Position numbers and translations under genes: made by a program | The notes under the pieces: generated by a model | The model's input: the letters and a program-made list of their open reading frames with translations, nothing else | Database searches by the model: none | What the model was told of the DNA's origin: nothing | In this document: piece by piece, positions 43,186-52,203 of the stretch | Position numbering within the stretch: position 1 is the stretch's first letter | Layout: each line of letters opens with the position of its first letter | DNA from: Candidatus Nanoarchaeia archaeon | GTDB taxonomy: Archaea > Nanobdellota > Nanobdellia > SCGC-AAA011-G17 > GW2011-AR17 | Length of the DNA: 64,000 nucleotides | Direction of reading: 5' to 3' | NCBI GenBank assembly: GCA_028706745.1 | Contig: JAQTVM010000006.1 | Coordinates: 1 to 64,000 of the forward strand

Positions 43186-44403
43186 CTATACCTTTTTCAG
43201 GATATCCTTTCCCAATAAAATCCCCAGGCTTCCCTTTGCGCATTCCTTCTCTGAAAAGCCGCTTATCTTGTCCTTTCTTTTCCCGTCATAAACAAGCAGG
43301 GGAACAAGCCCGTCTGAATGCGACTTTAATTCGCACGGCGTTGCGTGGTCTGAGGTTACTATGATTCTGGCATTGAGCTTTCTTATCTCTGAGAACAGCT
43401 TTTTGTCAATAATCTCCAGCATTTTCTTTTTTTCATCAGGCAATCCGTCGTGTCCCGGAATGTCTGTCTCTTTTATATGAATGTAGAATGCGTCAAACCT
43501 GTTCCACTGCGACTTAAGATATTTCAATGAGTCCCTTATTTCCGCGTTAAGGCAGTTGTAGATGTGCTCATATGCCTTTGAGGAAGTGATAGGCGGGTAT
43601 TTGACTTTCAGAATTTTCATGCCTGCCAGCTCTGCAATCCCAATCTCAAGAGGCATTCCAACCACTGCCGCCCACTTTTTCTTTTTTGGAAGCTTTGGCA
43701 ATTTGTTTCCTGCATCTCTTGGAAGTATTGCGTTTGCAGGGATAAGGCTGCTTTTGATTCTTCTTTCATTTGTCTTGCTTTCATCAAGAACTTTTATTGA
43801 CTGCCTTACAAAATCGTTTATAATGCCCGCAGTGTTCTCGGCGCCTTTTTTTAATGCAATGCATTCCTCTATTTTATTTGAAGAAACAGCCTTTGCAACG
43901 CCGAAAGCTCCCTCTTTTTTGTAAGCAGGATCCACATTTGAGATTTCATCTGAGAATTTTCCGTAAAGTATCAAAACACCCCTGTGTTCTGTTGTGCTTT
44001 TGAAAAGGAACTTGCATTTTAGCTTTACTTTTTTGTTTATTTCCTTCTCAAGCTCTTTAGCTTCTATTGTTGTAAGGCTTCTTCCGACTCTCCTGTCTGT
44101 TATCTTATTATTCTTAACTGTTGCGAAGTTTGTCCTTAGCGCAAGAAACGGCTTATTTAATTTGATTCCTGCGCCAAACGCCTCCAAAGGACCCCTTCCT
44201 GTGAAGTACTTGTAAGGATCATAGCCAAGGATAGCCATCACTGCAAAGTCTGATTCAGGAGCAATTCCTTTCCCGACTGTCTGGACTAATCCGCATCTTC
44301 CGTTCTTTGCAAGAAAGTCAAGGTTAGGCTTATAGGCTCTTTCATAAGGAGTGTTGTTCCCGGCGTCTGCAGCGCCGTCAAGAACGATGAAGAGTGTTTT
44401 CAT
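43186..44403 (-). CDS. apgM: cofactor-independent phosphoglycerate mutase, archaeal type
   Basis: 405 residues from the ATG at 44403. Alkaline-phosphatase fold: FIVLDGAADAG binds metals at the N-terminus; ESDFAVMAILGYDPY, GRGPLEAFGAGI and LRTNFATV are strong family signatures. The C-terminal HIKETDIPGHDGLPDEK and ILVTSDHATPCE-type segment (IIVTSDHATPCELKSHSDG) complete the metal sites. It interconverts 3- and 2-phosphoglycerate in glycolysis. Convergent with the HEPN gene. Normal length. Confidence 0.95.
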   Translation of the reverse strand: MKTLFIVLDGAADAGNNTPYERAYKPNLDFLAKNGRCGLVQTVGKGIAPESDFAVMAILGYDPYKYFTGRGPLEAFGAGIKLNKPFLALRTNFATVKNNKITDRRVGRSLTTIEAKELEKEINKKVKLKCKFLFKSTTEHRGVLILYGKFSDEISNVDPAYKKEGAFGVAKAVSSNKIEECIALKKGAENTAGIINDFVRQSIKVLDESKTNERRIKSSLIPANAILPRDAGNKLPKLPKKKKWAAVVGMPLEIGIAELAGMKILKVKYPPITSSKAYEHIYNCLNAEIRDSLKYLKSQWNRFDAFYIHIKETDIPGHDGLPDEKKKMLEIIDKKLFSEIRKLNARIIVTSDHATPCELKSHSDGLVPLLVYDGKRKDKISGFSEKECAKGSLGILLGKDILKKV

Positions 44404-44463
44404 TACTTTATTCTTACGTATTCTTTCTTTAAAACACTTTTGAATAGAAAAAATGCAAATAAA

Positions 44464-44555
44464 GCCAGCCTCCGGCAAGAATTTTTTTCGTTATTTATTT
44501 TGACATCGAGGCAGAGATTTATATCTTATGCTTTCTAAAAATCTTCCGGCTGGTT
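44464..44555. repeat. inverted repeat in a non-coding gap
   Basis: GCCAGCC-CCGG-AAGA-TTTTT (44464-44488) is matched in inverted form by AAAAATCTTCCGGCTGG (44537-44553). A second hairpin (ATGATTTTTCA/TGAAAATCAT, 44570-44618) follows a TATA-like GATTTATATC near 44516. The gap 44404-44727 has no supported protein and could encode a small RNA. Confidence 0.45.
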
Positions 44556-44727
44556 TTTAAGCGAGACTTATGATTTTTCATATGCGCACGAAAGGTTTTC
44601 AGCTTCATTGAAAATCATGCGGGATTTTTCAGGAAAGGCATATTAATCCTAAAAGAATATACTTCCTATGGACAATTTTGAACCAAAAAGCTTAAATACA
44701 TATGCAATAAACATATGTTATAGAGAT

Positions 44728-44997
44728 ATGCCTTGTCCGAGATTCAAAGGGCTAAGGATAATAGTGTCTGATTCCGCGATGCAGGAGCTTTTCAAGCACG
44801 GAAAAGACCTTTGTGATGTCGTGGAAGTGCTTGAAACAGGCTATGACGCGCCGAGAAAGAGAAAGGAAGGCACTATTGAAAGATGGCTCGACAAGGGCAG
44901 CAAAACATTCAATGCTGTAATTGCCTTAAGCTATAATGAATCAATGAAAGAAGAATGCTGGGTGCTTGTGCACTTCGGGAGATTCGGAAGAAAATGA
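44728..44997 (+). CDS. toxin-like small protein (DUF4258-type fold suspected)
   Basis: 89 residues from the ATG at 44728; the frame is open upstream, but a TATA box (AAGCTTAAATAC, about 44688-44699) lies in that part, favouring this start. FKGLRIIVSDSAMQELFKHG, then VVEVLETGYDAPRKRKEGTIERWLDKGSKTFNAVIALSYNES and WVLVHFGRFG resemble small BrnT/DUF4258-like toxins, with basic and His/Arg residues on a beta sheet. The following gene overlaps by 4 bp and encodes a zinc-ribbon/AbrB-like partner. I treat it as a candidate type II toxin. Confidence 0.65.
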   Translation: MPCPRFKGLRIIVSDSAMQELFKHGKDLCDVVEVLETGYDAPRKRKEGTIERWLDKGSKTFNAVIALSYNESMKEECWVLVHFGRFGRK

Positions 44998-45293
44998 AAT
45001 GCAACAACTGCGGAAAGCAAATGGAACATGTTAAGGCGCTGGACTTTAACGGCTACAGGATAGCGGGCTGGAAATGCCAGTGCGGTGAGAAGTATTACGA
45101 GCCTGAGCAGGCGCAGAAAGTCCTTTTGCTGAACAAGCTTAAGAAGCAGTCTTTGAAGGCAAGGCTTGGAAGGATAAAGAGCAATTTAATTCTCAGGCTG
45201 CCTATTGATATTGAGCATGCATTAAACCTGAAACAGGGCGAGGACGTTCTTATATCCATAGAGAATGATGCAATAAAGGTAGTTCCTGCGTGA
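44994..45293 (+). CDS. zinc-ribbon plus AbrB-like antitoxin candidate
   Basis: 99 residues. The ATG overlaps the previous stop (ATGA). The N-terminus CNNCGK...CQCGEKYYEPEQAQKVLLLNKLKK is a zinc ribbon of the YgiT/MqsA type with the conserved YY-PEQ segment; the C-terminal LILRLPIDIEHALNLKQGEDVLISIENDAIKVVP is an AbrB/MazE-like half. Together with the toxin-like gene it forms a two-gene system similar in layout to MqsRA, but with an AbrB instead of an HTH tail. No separate operator is evident beyond CATATG repeats near 44697-44718. Confidence 0.72.
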   Translation: MKCNNCGKQMEHVKALDFNGYRIAGWKCQCGEKYYEPEQAQKVLLLNKLKKQSLKARLGRIKSNLILRLPIDIEHALNLKQGEDVLISIENDAIKVVPA

Positions 45294-45344
45294 GCCTCCT
45301 TCTTTCCTTAACATTTATATAATATGCATTCATTCCTTACTATT

Positions 45345-46331
45345 ATGAAGCTAAAACAAATACCTGAAGATTTCATCGTAAGGGAGCTTGCCTCTATTCC
45401 TTTCACTGACTCAGGAGAATATGCCTATTTCTTATTAAGAAAAAAGGACTGGAACACAATGGATGCTGTGAAGGAGATAGCTGAACGTCTGGCTTTGCCT
45501 TCAAAGAAGGTTTCGTATGCAGGCATCAAGGACAAGAAGGCTGTCACAGAGCAGTTTATCTCAATACAGGGCGTTCCTAAAGAAAAAGTGCTTGGCTTGA
45601 AGATAAAGGACATTGAGCTTGAATTCGTCGGCTATGCAAATGAGAAGATGTCAAACGAGATGCTGCAGGGAAACGGATTCAGGATTACTTTGAGAGGTTT
45701 GGAGAAAGAGATTCGCAATGAGCCTAAATTAATTCCCAACTACTTTGACGAGCAGAGGTTTGGAATCAATGCAAGAAACCATCTTGTGGGGCAGGCAATT
45801 GTCAAAAGGCAGTTCGGAAGAGCCTGCGACCTGATGGGCATAAAGGCGGAGAATAATCCAGTGAACACCCTGCTTGCAAAAAAAGAGATACTGTTTTTTT
45901 GCTTTAACGCTTACCAGTCATATTTGTTTAATCTTGCTTTGGCTGAATATGTGCGGAAGCACGCAAAGAATACTGCTGAAACTGATTACAGCATCGGAAA
46001 GCTTGCTTTCGGCGATGTGTCTGCTGTGAAGAATATCTCACTTCCTCTTGTGCATTTTGACACCTCTTTTGAAAATGATGAAGTGAAGCGAATATATGAG
46101 AAGATACTCAAGGACGAGGAGATAAAGTTTTCGGATTTCCTTATCAGGCAGATGCCGAATCTGGTGCAATTGTCGCCTTCAAGGATGGCTTTTGTCGCTG
46201 TGAAGGATTACAATACATTGTCTTTTGAGAAGGATGAGCTTAATGAGGGGCTTATGAAGCAGATTGTTTCTTTTTCTTTGCCTAAAGGTTCGTATGCGAC
46301 GATTGTTGTTAAGTGGCTTGAGTTGCAGTAA
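45345..46331 (+). CDS. truD: tRNA pseudouridine synthase D
   Basis: 328 residues from the ATG at 45345 (an upstream in-frame ATG is within the leader). AGIKDKKAVTEQF carries the catalytic Asp, and IPNYFDEQRFG is the second signature. The inserted TruD domain lies around 150-250. It makes pseudouridine at U13 of tRNA in bacteria; the archaeal homologue (Pus7 family) may act more widely. A TATA box (ACATTTATATAAT, near 45311) is about 30 nt before the start. Followed 33 bp later by the deaminase gene. Confidence 0.94.
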   Translation: MKLKQIPEDFIVRELASIPFTDSGEYAYFLLRKKDWNTMDAVKEIAERLALPSKKVSYAGIKDKKAVTEQFISIQGVPKEKVLGLKIKDIELEFVGYANEKMSNEMLQGNGFRITLRGLEKEIRNEPKLIPNYFDEQRFGINARNHLVGQAIVKRQFGRACDLMGIKAENNPVNTLLAKKEILFFCFNAYQSYLFNLALAEYVRKHAKNTAETDYSIGKLAFGDVSAVKNISLPLVHFDTSFENDEVKRIYEKILKDEEIKFSDFLIRQMPNLVQLSPSRMAFVAVKDYNTLSFEKDELNEGLMKQIVSFSLPKGSYATIVVKWLELQ

Positions 46332-46364
46332 GTTTTATAAAGGAATTGCATATTCTTTGCTGAG

Positions 46365-46907
46365 ATGGCTGATATTATTGAGTGGGATCCGAAGATAGAG
46401 GTTTTAACTGATAAAATAAGCAGGAATTTTCTTGCAGACGCCTATGCAATTGCCTGGCATGATAGCGAAGATCCTGTGACAAAGACAGGAGCGATTATTA
46501 TAAACCCTCATTTAAGTGACTTCGTTGGTGCGGGCGCAAATCATTTTCCTGCCGGACTTAACCCTACTGAAGAACAAAAGAGGGACAGGGATTATAAGCT
46601 GAAGCACATAATTCATGCAGAGCCTGCGGCTATTTACGCTGCAGCAAGCATAAAGGGAGGAACAAAAGGCGCCATAATGTATATGCCCTGGGTGCCGTGC
46701 ACTGATTGCGCAAAGGCAATTATTGATTCAGACATAGTTACGTTTGTTGGGCACAAGCAGATGATTATAAAGACGCCTGAGAGATGGAGGGAGAGCACTG
46801 AGTATGCTTTGGAATTGCTGAGGAAGTGCGGCGTTGGGCTTTACATGTACGACGGGAAGATTGGATCTGTGAAGAGCCTGTTTAACGGAGAGGTTTGGGA
46901 GCCGTAG
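46365..46907 (+). CDS. cytidine/deoxycytidylate deaminase-family protein
   Basis: 180 residues. HAEPAAIYAA supplies the zinc His and catalytic Glu, and PWVPCTDCAKAII the two zinc Cys. DPVTKTGAIIINP is the typical lead strand. Length and motif spacing fit dCMP deaminase-like enzymes, which make dUMP for dTMP synthesis; ComE- or riboflavin-type deaminases are alternatives. A possible shared transcript with truD is inferred from the 33-bp gap. Confidence 0.85.
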   Translation: MADIIEWDPKIEVLTDKISRNFLADAYAIAWHDSEDPVTKTGAIIINPHLSDFVGAGANHFPAGLNPTEEQKRDRDYKLKHIIHAEPAAIYAAASIKGGTKGAIMYMPWVPCTDCAKAIIDSDIVTFVGHKQMIIKTPERWRESTEYALELLRKCGVGLYMYDGKIGSVKSLFNGEVWEP

Positions 46908-47093
46908 AATTGTATTCTTGAAGATATAATATTATATGTTGGAGCATACATTAAGGCGGGACGACGGCGTAGGGTTCTTTGGGTTTTTTAAAAATAAGAT
47001 TTAATATAACGTCTAGAGATGGAAAATCAGTAAATTTGAAGTTCCCCTTATCTAAGGAGTAATAATATAAATACTAAAATTGACAGACAATCT

Positions 47094-48770
47094 CTATTGC
47101 TTTAGTTTGATAAATTCATTATTATAATCTTGGCTATGCCAAAAAACAAGCCTATTATCGGACCATGTAGAAATTTCTTTTTGTCTTTCCACAATTACAT
47201 CGATGAGATCATTTTTATCAATATTAAATATTTCATTAATATACTCCTTAAACTTTTTATCCGAAAGATTATTTAAAATTATTTTTGTTATTCCATTGTC
47301 CAAATATAAATAAATCGGAAAAGAGGTATATCTATTATCTATAATTGAATAAGAATCAATTAAAAATATTATCTCACATAATTCTCTTATCTCTTGTTTT
47401 AAGATTATATCTTTATTGTATTTATTTGGAGGATAGAGATATTCAAAGAAGCGTTTAACATCGCCATGAAACATTTCGGGGTGCCATGTTCTTGCATTAT
47501 ATATGTAAGGAATACTCATCCCTGAAAAATATGCTGATGATAAATTAAAGAATTTACGAATTATCCTTGAATATCGTTTTTTATGTGCTTTGCCTAATAC
47601 CTTGAAGATTATTTCTGCTATCAATGTAGAAGGTATCTGAATTATTGCTGTTAATCCGCTCATCTCCTGCGATAATTCTTCGAACCTAAAAATTAAATCG
47701 AGATTATCTAGAATAATGGACTCGTCCCCATAGTCTAGCAGATAGTCTAAAATTAATATTATTGGCTTAATGCTATTTCGACAAGATTCATAAATTGCAA
47801 TAACCTCTTCTTTTTCCGTTTTGTGTGGCGGAGAAATTAATTCGCCTATTCTGTTATATGCTTGATTAATGCTATGCTTTAGAGTTTTATCCAATTCTAT
47901 AGTTTTATTATTCTGAATTAAATAGATAATTTTGTCTTCAAATTCATCTATTTTATCTAGCTTTGTTTCAATTTGTATTGGCAAAATCGATAAATCTAAA
48001 TCTATACCTTTTGGAACTAAAGCATTTTTGGGAATTCTAGGAATAATCAAACTATCATCATCACATTTAGATTTTGGATGTTGTTTATCTTGTGTTAGCC
48101 CTTTTACTTCCTCACATATTTTTGCATATGCTTCTTTAAAGTCTAAATTATCTTCCTGCTCATTACTTAAAATTTTATTAAATGCATGGGTAAAAATACC
48201 TTGTTCTAGTTTATCATCTTCTAAAGCGGCTTCATTTGAGTCACATGCAGCAATAGTACCATTTCCACTTCCAGATATTACCAAATTTAATAATTCCTGT
48301 GTATTTATATCTCTAAAATTAAATCCTATATCTCTTCTTAATGCACTGCCACTATGACATGCATCTAGTAAAAGCAATTTTTGTTTAGAGTTTATTTGTT
48401 TAATTTTAATATTTATTTCATTTAGGCTGATTCCTGTTATATCGCTATAACCTGCATCAAAATTATAGGGGCAAATAAAACAATTATTCGAATCAATTTG
48501 TTCAGGTCCCTTAACTTTTGCAAAACCATGCCCTGCAAAGCTTAAAATTAAATAATCAGTATCTCTAGCCTTTGATGAAATGTCATTTATTGCTTTAAGA
48601 ATATTTTCCTTAGTTGCATTTGAGTCAGTTAAACAATTTTTATATGCACAATTGTATTTTGCATATCCCTCAAATATCAGATTTGCATCCTTAACACTAT
48701 ATTTTAAAGAACGGTCTGGCAAATTAGGATATTTATTAATGCCTATACATAACAATAAAATTTTGCCCAT
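47094..48770 (-). CDS. caspase-like (C14/metacaspase-type) protein with large helical C-terminus
   Basis: 558 residues from the ATG at 48770. The N-terminal 240 residues are a caspase domain: ILLLCIGINKYPN, LILSFAGHGFAK with His81, and LLLLDACHSGSAL with Cys138, all intact. The C-terminal 310 residues are helical, Leu/Ile-rich, without a known domain, and could be a sensor or an oligomerisation region. There is no signal peptide, so it is cytoplasmic. It is AT-rich like the restriction genes across the divergent 174-bp gap, which suggests a defence role such as abortive infection (inference). Confidence 0.87.
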   Translation of the reverse strand: MGKILLLCIGINKYPNLPDRSLKYSVKDANLIFEGYAKYNCAYKNCLTDSNATKENILKAINDISSKARDTDYLILSFAGHGFAKVKGPEQIDSNNCFICPYNFDAGYSDITGISLNEINIKIKQINSKQKLLLLDACHSGSALRRDIGFNFRDINTQELLNLVISGSGNGTIAACDSNEAALEDDKLEQGIFTHAFNKILSNEQEDNLDFKEAYAKICEEVKGLTQDKQHPKSKCDDDSLIIPRIPKNALVPKGIDLDLSILPIQIETKLDKIDEFEDKIIYLIQNNKTIELDKTLKHSINQAYNRIGELISPPHKTEKEEVIAIYESCRNSIKPIILILDYLLDYGDESIILDNLDLIFRFEELSQEMSGLTAIIQIPSTLIAEIIFKVLGKAHKKRYSRIIRKFFNLSSAYFSGMSIPYIYNARTWHPEMFHGDVKRFFEYLYPPNKYNKDIILKQEIRELCEIIFLIDSYSIIDNRYTSFPIYLYLDNGITKIILNNLSDKKFKEYINEIFNIDKNDLIDVIVERQKEISTWSDNRLVFWHSQDYNNEFIKLKQ

Positions 48771-48779
48771 GCTGTCCAT

Positions 48780-48953
48780 ACTAACCTAAAACTGCAACTG
48801 GTATATAAATATTCATATGTGTTAAATAAATTTATTAACTTTACACTTTATATCAATCTTCTGGTAGGGTCCTTTAAGTTAATGAGCGCCCCGCAAGGAA
48901 ATCGATACATTTATATATATTTGTAAGTATTTGTAATTTCGGAGGATATAATC
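48780..48953. promoter_or_regulatory. divergent promoter region of the defence island
   Basis: A TATA-like AATATTTATATACC (minus strand, about 48797-48810) faces the caspase-like gene, and ACATTTATATATATTTG (about 48907-48923) faces the nuclease operon. GGAGG at 48941 is the ribosome-binding site that supports the TTG start at 48954. Confidence 0.55.
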
Positions 48954-49751
48954 TTGATTAAAAGAAAAAATATTGTTGGAAAAATTATAAATTTTCGCGG
49001 ATTAGTTTATGCTCCTGTTGAAGAAAATGGCGTGATTTTTTTATTTTCAAAATTAACTAATGATTTGAATCTCTATATAGAGACTATTAGAAAAGGATTC
49101 CCAGACTGTATTGCAAAAAGATATATTGGAAGCGGACAATGGGAAGAAGTAAACATTGAATTTGAGTTCAAATCGTCTGATTTTTTAAGGCACGGACACC
49201 TTAATAGTATGAAATATGGCTCTAAATGTGATATGATTGTTTGCTGGGAACATGACTGGAAAAATTCCCCTAAAGATATAGAAATCATTGAACTAAAAAC
49301 AGAATACCAGAAATATCCTAATCAAATTATAGAAGAACCTGATAAAGTTTCTCAGATAAGTGATTATAATCTTGAGGATTTATACAAAAATTATGCAAGT
49401 TCAAAAAAATTATATGAAGAATTGCATGAATCTGTTATGAAAATTAACAAATCGATTTGGCGAAAACCAGCTAAATATGGGGTTTTTTATTATTCTCCTG
49501 AAAAAGTTTTTTTTAATGTAAAAATACAGAAACAAGGATTAAGGATTCATTTATTTACGGGTGGCAAAAAGATTAAAGGAGTTGAAACTATTTCCGAAGA
49601 AGGAACCTATGCACAAAAATGGGGGAGATTTCATATCAAAGATAAAAAAGAGATAAAGCAAGCAAAATTGATTCTTAAAAAATCACTAGAATTAATAAAA
49701 GACGCAATCAAAAATAATGAAAATACTGGTTGGTATGCGGAGGTTGAGTAA
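48954..49751 (+). CDS. PD-(D/E)XK nuclease-like protein with C-terminal DUF5655-type domain
   Basis: 265 residues from a TTG. Residues 50-116 look like a restriction-endonuclease fold: IEFEFKSSDFLRHGH, then CDMIVCW with Asp93 and IEIIELKTE with E113-x-K115. The C-terminal part (about 185-265: VFFNVKIQKQGLRIHLFTGG...WGRFHIKD...KKSLELI) resembles a DUF5655-like module found with nucleases. It opens the restriction operon, and a GGAGG box sits 8 nt ahead. The target is probably foreign DNA. The fold assignment is from motif pattern only. Confidence 0.68.
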   Translation: MIKRKNIVGKIINFRGLVYAPVEENGVIFLFSKLTNDLNLYIETIRKGFPDCIAKRYIGSGQWEEVNIEFEFKSSDFLRHGHLNSMKYGSKCDMIVCWEHDWKNSPKDIEIIELKTEYQKYPNQIIEEPDKVSQISDYNLEDLYKNYASSKKLYEELHESVMKINKSIWRKPAKYGVFYYSPEKVFFNVKIQKQGLRIHLFTGGKKIKGVETISEEGTYAQKWGRFHIKDKKEIKQAKLILKKSLELIKDAIKNNENTGWYAEVE

Positions 49752-49752
49752 A

Positions 49753-49896
49753 ATGCAGTCAAAAAATATCACGTTGAGAGTAAATTCTGAATTATACGAG
49801 AAATATAGGGAATTTTGTAAAAAGAAAGGTATATTAATCTCTCGTCAAGTTGAAATAATGATGGAAGAACAATTTAAAGAGGAGGCGAAAAAATGA
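49753..49896 (+). CDS. ribbon-helix-helix DNA-binding protein
   Basis: 47 residues. SKNITLRVNSELYEKYREFCKKKG is the ribbon plus helix A, then ILISRQVEIMMEEQF is helix B of an RHH (CopG/Arc-like) domain. Such tiny proteins dimerise and repress their own operons. It starts 1 bp after the nuclease gene and overlaps the next by 4 bp (ATGA), so it is co-translated with the restriction genes. It probably controls expression of the operon. Confidence 0.8.
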   Translation: MQSKNITLRVNSELYEKYREFCKKKGILISRQVEIMMEEQFKEEAKK

Positions 49897-51677
49897 ATAA
49901 AGATAATCATGATTCTATTTTTCAAAGGAATATCCAGCGAGGAATAGACAAGGGGATTATTAAATTAGAAGTTGATGGCTCAAAAATAATTTATTATGGC
50001 AAAAGAGAGTATACAACTTCTTTCAAAAACCCAGAAGAAAAAGTCAGGGCTTCATATTTTTGTGAGCTTGTTTTAGATTATGATTATCCAACTAAAAATA
50101 TAGATATCGAGGTTATTGTTCCAAGAAGAACACCGGAAGATAGGGCAGATATTGTTGTTTATGATGAAGAGGGGGCAGAGTATCTTGTAATTGAATGCAA
50201 AAAGGACGGAATCACAGATGCAGAATTTAAGCAGGCAATCGAGCAGGCATTTGGAAATGCGAATAGTTTGAGGGCGAAATTCGCTTCTGTTGTTGCAGGG
50301 ATAACTAAAACTGCTTTTGATATTTCCGGGTTTAAGCCAAGTGAAAGAGAGAAAAACGTTATTTCTGATATACCTAAGAAATATGGGAAAACACCAAAAT
50401 ACAAATTTATTAAAGGAGAGACGGATAAAGAATTAAAAGAAGTTTCCAGAGAGGAATTAATAAGAGCATTGGAAAAATCTCATGATACCATTTGGCAAGG
50501 GGGGAAATTAGCCCCTACGACTGCTTTTGATGAGGTTTCAAAACTTCTTTTCTGCAAACTGCGAGATGAAAAGACAACAAAGAAAGGTGAAGTTTACAGC
50601 TTCCAGATTGGAACGCATGAATCAGCAGAAGAAATTTTTAAGAGAATAAACGCAATTTATCTTAAAGCAAAAAAAGAAGATGCCGAAGTCTTTAAGGAAG
50701 ATATAAGATTAGAGCCAAAAGTAGTTTATAATGTTGTTGAGCATTTGCAGGAGTTAGCCATAAACAAAATTGATTTAGATACTAAAGGCGTGGCTTTTGA
50801 GAGGTTTATGGAAGATTTCTTTAAAGGAAAAATGGGGCAGTTCTTCACACCAAGAGAAATAATAAACTTCTGCGTTGAAATGATGAACCCAGAACGAAGC
50901 GATTTAGTTATTGATCCTTCATGTGGCCCTGGCGGTTTTCTGCTTAATACTCTTGATAAAGTAAGAAAATTTGCAGAATCAAATTATGACGAAAAAGAAG
51001 CGTGGGAACATTGGCATAAATTTGCTATGAACAATCTTTATGGAATTGAAATAAACGACCAGATAGCAAGAATATGTAAGATGAATATGATAATCCACGA
51101 TGACGGACATACAAACATCATCAGCACAGATTCATTAAAAAATGTTGAGGATATAACAAAGATACACAAGGGATTTAGGAAAAATCAGTTTGATATACTT
51201 CTAACAAATCCACCCTTCGGGGCAATTGTAAAATCAACAGAGAAAGATTACTTGGATAAATATGATTTAGGCAAAGATAAGAAGAACCAGAAAACAGAGA
51301 TTTTATTTATAGAAAGATGTATAGATTTCTTAAAGCCAAACGGAAAAATGGCGATAGTCCTGCCAGATGGAATTTTAACAAATTCGTCATTGCAATATGT
51401 TCGTGATTTCTTAATGGAAAAATCGCAGATTTTAGCAATTGTTAGCTTACCTCAATTTGCATTTACCCATTTTGGGGCAGGAGTTAAATCTTCTCTTGTA
51501 TTTGTAAGAAAGAAAAAAGAGAACGAAAAAACTGGCAATTATCCTATTTTTATGGCTATTGCCGAGCATATCGGCTATGATGCAACTGGAAGAAAAGACA
51601 CAATCAACGACTTAAACACAATTTTACAAGAATACCGAAAGTTTGAGAAAAGCCCAAAAGGGTATAAAGGAGTTTGA
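49893..51677 (+). CDS. fused nuclease (HsdR_N-like) and N6-adenine DNA methyltransferase
   Basis: 594 residues. The N-terminus has a PD-(D/E)XK core: RADIVVYDEEG (Asp86) and VIECKK (E101, K103), as in HSDR_N. Residues about 310-520 are an N6_Mtase domain: GQFFTPREI, VIDPSCGPGGFLL (SAM motif) and LTNPPFGA (catalytic NPPF). The middle 200 residues are helical like HsdM. Nuclease and methylase in one chain, with a separate specificity subunit at 52196, is the BcgI-like (Type IIB/IIG) arrangement. No HsdR helicase subunit occurs in the window. Its stop is followed 1 bp later by the membrane protein gene. Confidence 0.88.
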   Translation: MNKDNHDSIFQRNIQRGIDKGIIKLEVDGSKIIYYGKREYTTSFKNPEEKVRASYFCELVLDYDYPTKNIDIEVIVPRRTPEDRADIVVYDEEGAEYLVIECKKDGITDAEFKQAIEQAFGNANSLRAKFASVVAGITKTAFDISGFKPSEREKNVISDIPKKYGKTPKYKFIKGETDKELKEVSREELIRALEKSHDTIWQGGKLAPTTAFDEVSKLLFCKLRDEKTTKKGEVYSFQIGTHESAEEIFKRINAIYLKAKKEDAEVFKEDIRLEPKVVYNVVEHLQELAINKIDLDTKGVAFERFMEDFFKGKMGQFFTPREIINFCVEMMNPERSDLVIDPSCGPGGFLLNTLDKVRKFAESNYDEKEAWEHWHKFAMNNLYGIEINDQIARICKMNMIIHDDGHTNIISTDSLKNVEDITKIHKGFRKNQFDILLTNPPFGAIVKSTEKDYLDKYDLGKDKKNQKTEILFIERCIDFLKPNGKMAIVLPDGILTNSSLQYVRDFLMEKSQILAIVSLPQFAFTHFGAGVKSSLVFVRKKKENEKTGNYPIFMAIAEHIGYDATGRKDTINDLNTILQEYRKFEKSPKGYKGV

Positions 51678-51678
51678 G

Positions 51679-52203
51679 ATGGATATTGATTTAGATAATC
51701 CTATTGGGGCAGTAATAGGAGTAATTATATTAATTCTATTTGGAATAATTGCGGTAAGCATTTTATCAACTATAAGTAATGTTATAACAGAAGATAAATG
51801 CAGGCCCTATCAAGAGCAAATAAGTCAGAAAGATAGTCAAATAGGTGGATTAAACACGCAAATAAACGAGATAAATTCTCAATTACAACAATGCAGGGGG
51901 GATTATCAAACTTTAATAGAGCAGAACATAACAAAGAAAGATTTTGAAGAAGTTAAAGGTTATTTTAATGTTACACAAATACAAATTAACAATTTAAATT
52001 CAAGGTTTGACCAATTAAGCGAAAACTATTACTCTGTACAAAATGTCGTAATCAATAAGTATAATGTTTCTATTGCTCTGAATTTTGTATTTGCTCTTGA
52101 GATATTAAGCTTTGTTTTATTAAAAAACGAGTTGGCTATGTTTTTGTTAAATAGGATCAGAAAGAGAAAGAAGAAAAAATCAGAGGAATCTAAAAATGCC
52201 TGA
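51679..52203 (+). CDS. membrane coiled-coil protein within the restriction operon
   Basis: 174 residues from the ATG at 51679. A membrane helix at about 11-33 (AVIGVIILILFGIIAVSIL), a predicted coiled coil at about 45-110 (QEQISQKDSQIGGLNTQINEINSQLQQ), a second hydrophobic stretch at about 135-155 (VSIALNFVFALEILSFVLL) and a basic tail (RKRKKKKSEESK). It lies between the methyltransferase and specificity genes and overlaps hsdS by 8 bp, so it is part of the operon. I know of no restriction component with this form. It could tether the complex or sense membrane damage. Confidence 0.7.
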   Translation: MDIDLDNPIGAVIGVIILILFGIIAVSILSTISNVITEDKCRPYQEQISQKDSQIGGLNTQINEINSQLQQCRGDYQTLIEQNITKKDFEEVKGYFNVTQIQINNLNSRFDQLSENYYSVQNVVINKYNVSIALNFVFALEILSFVLLKNELAMFLLNRIRKRKKKKSEESKNA

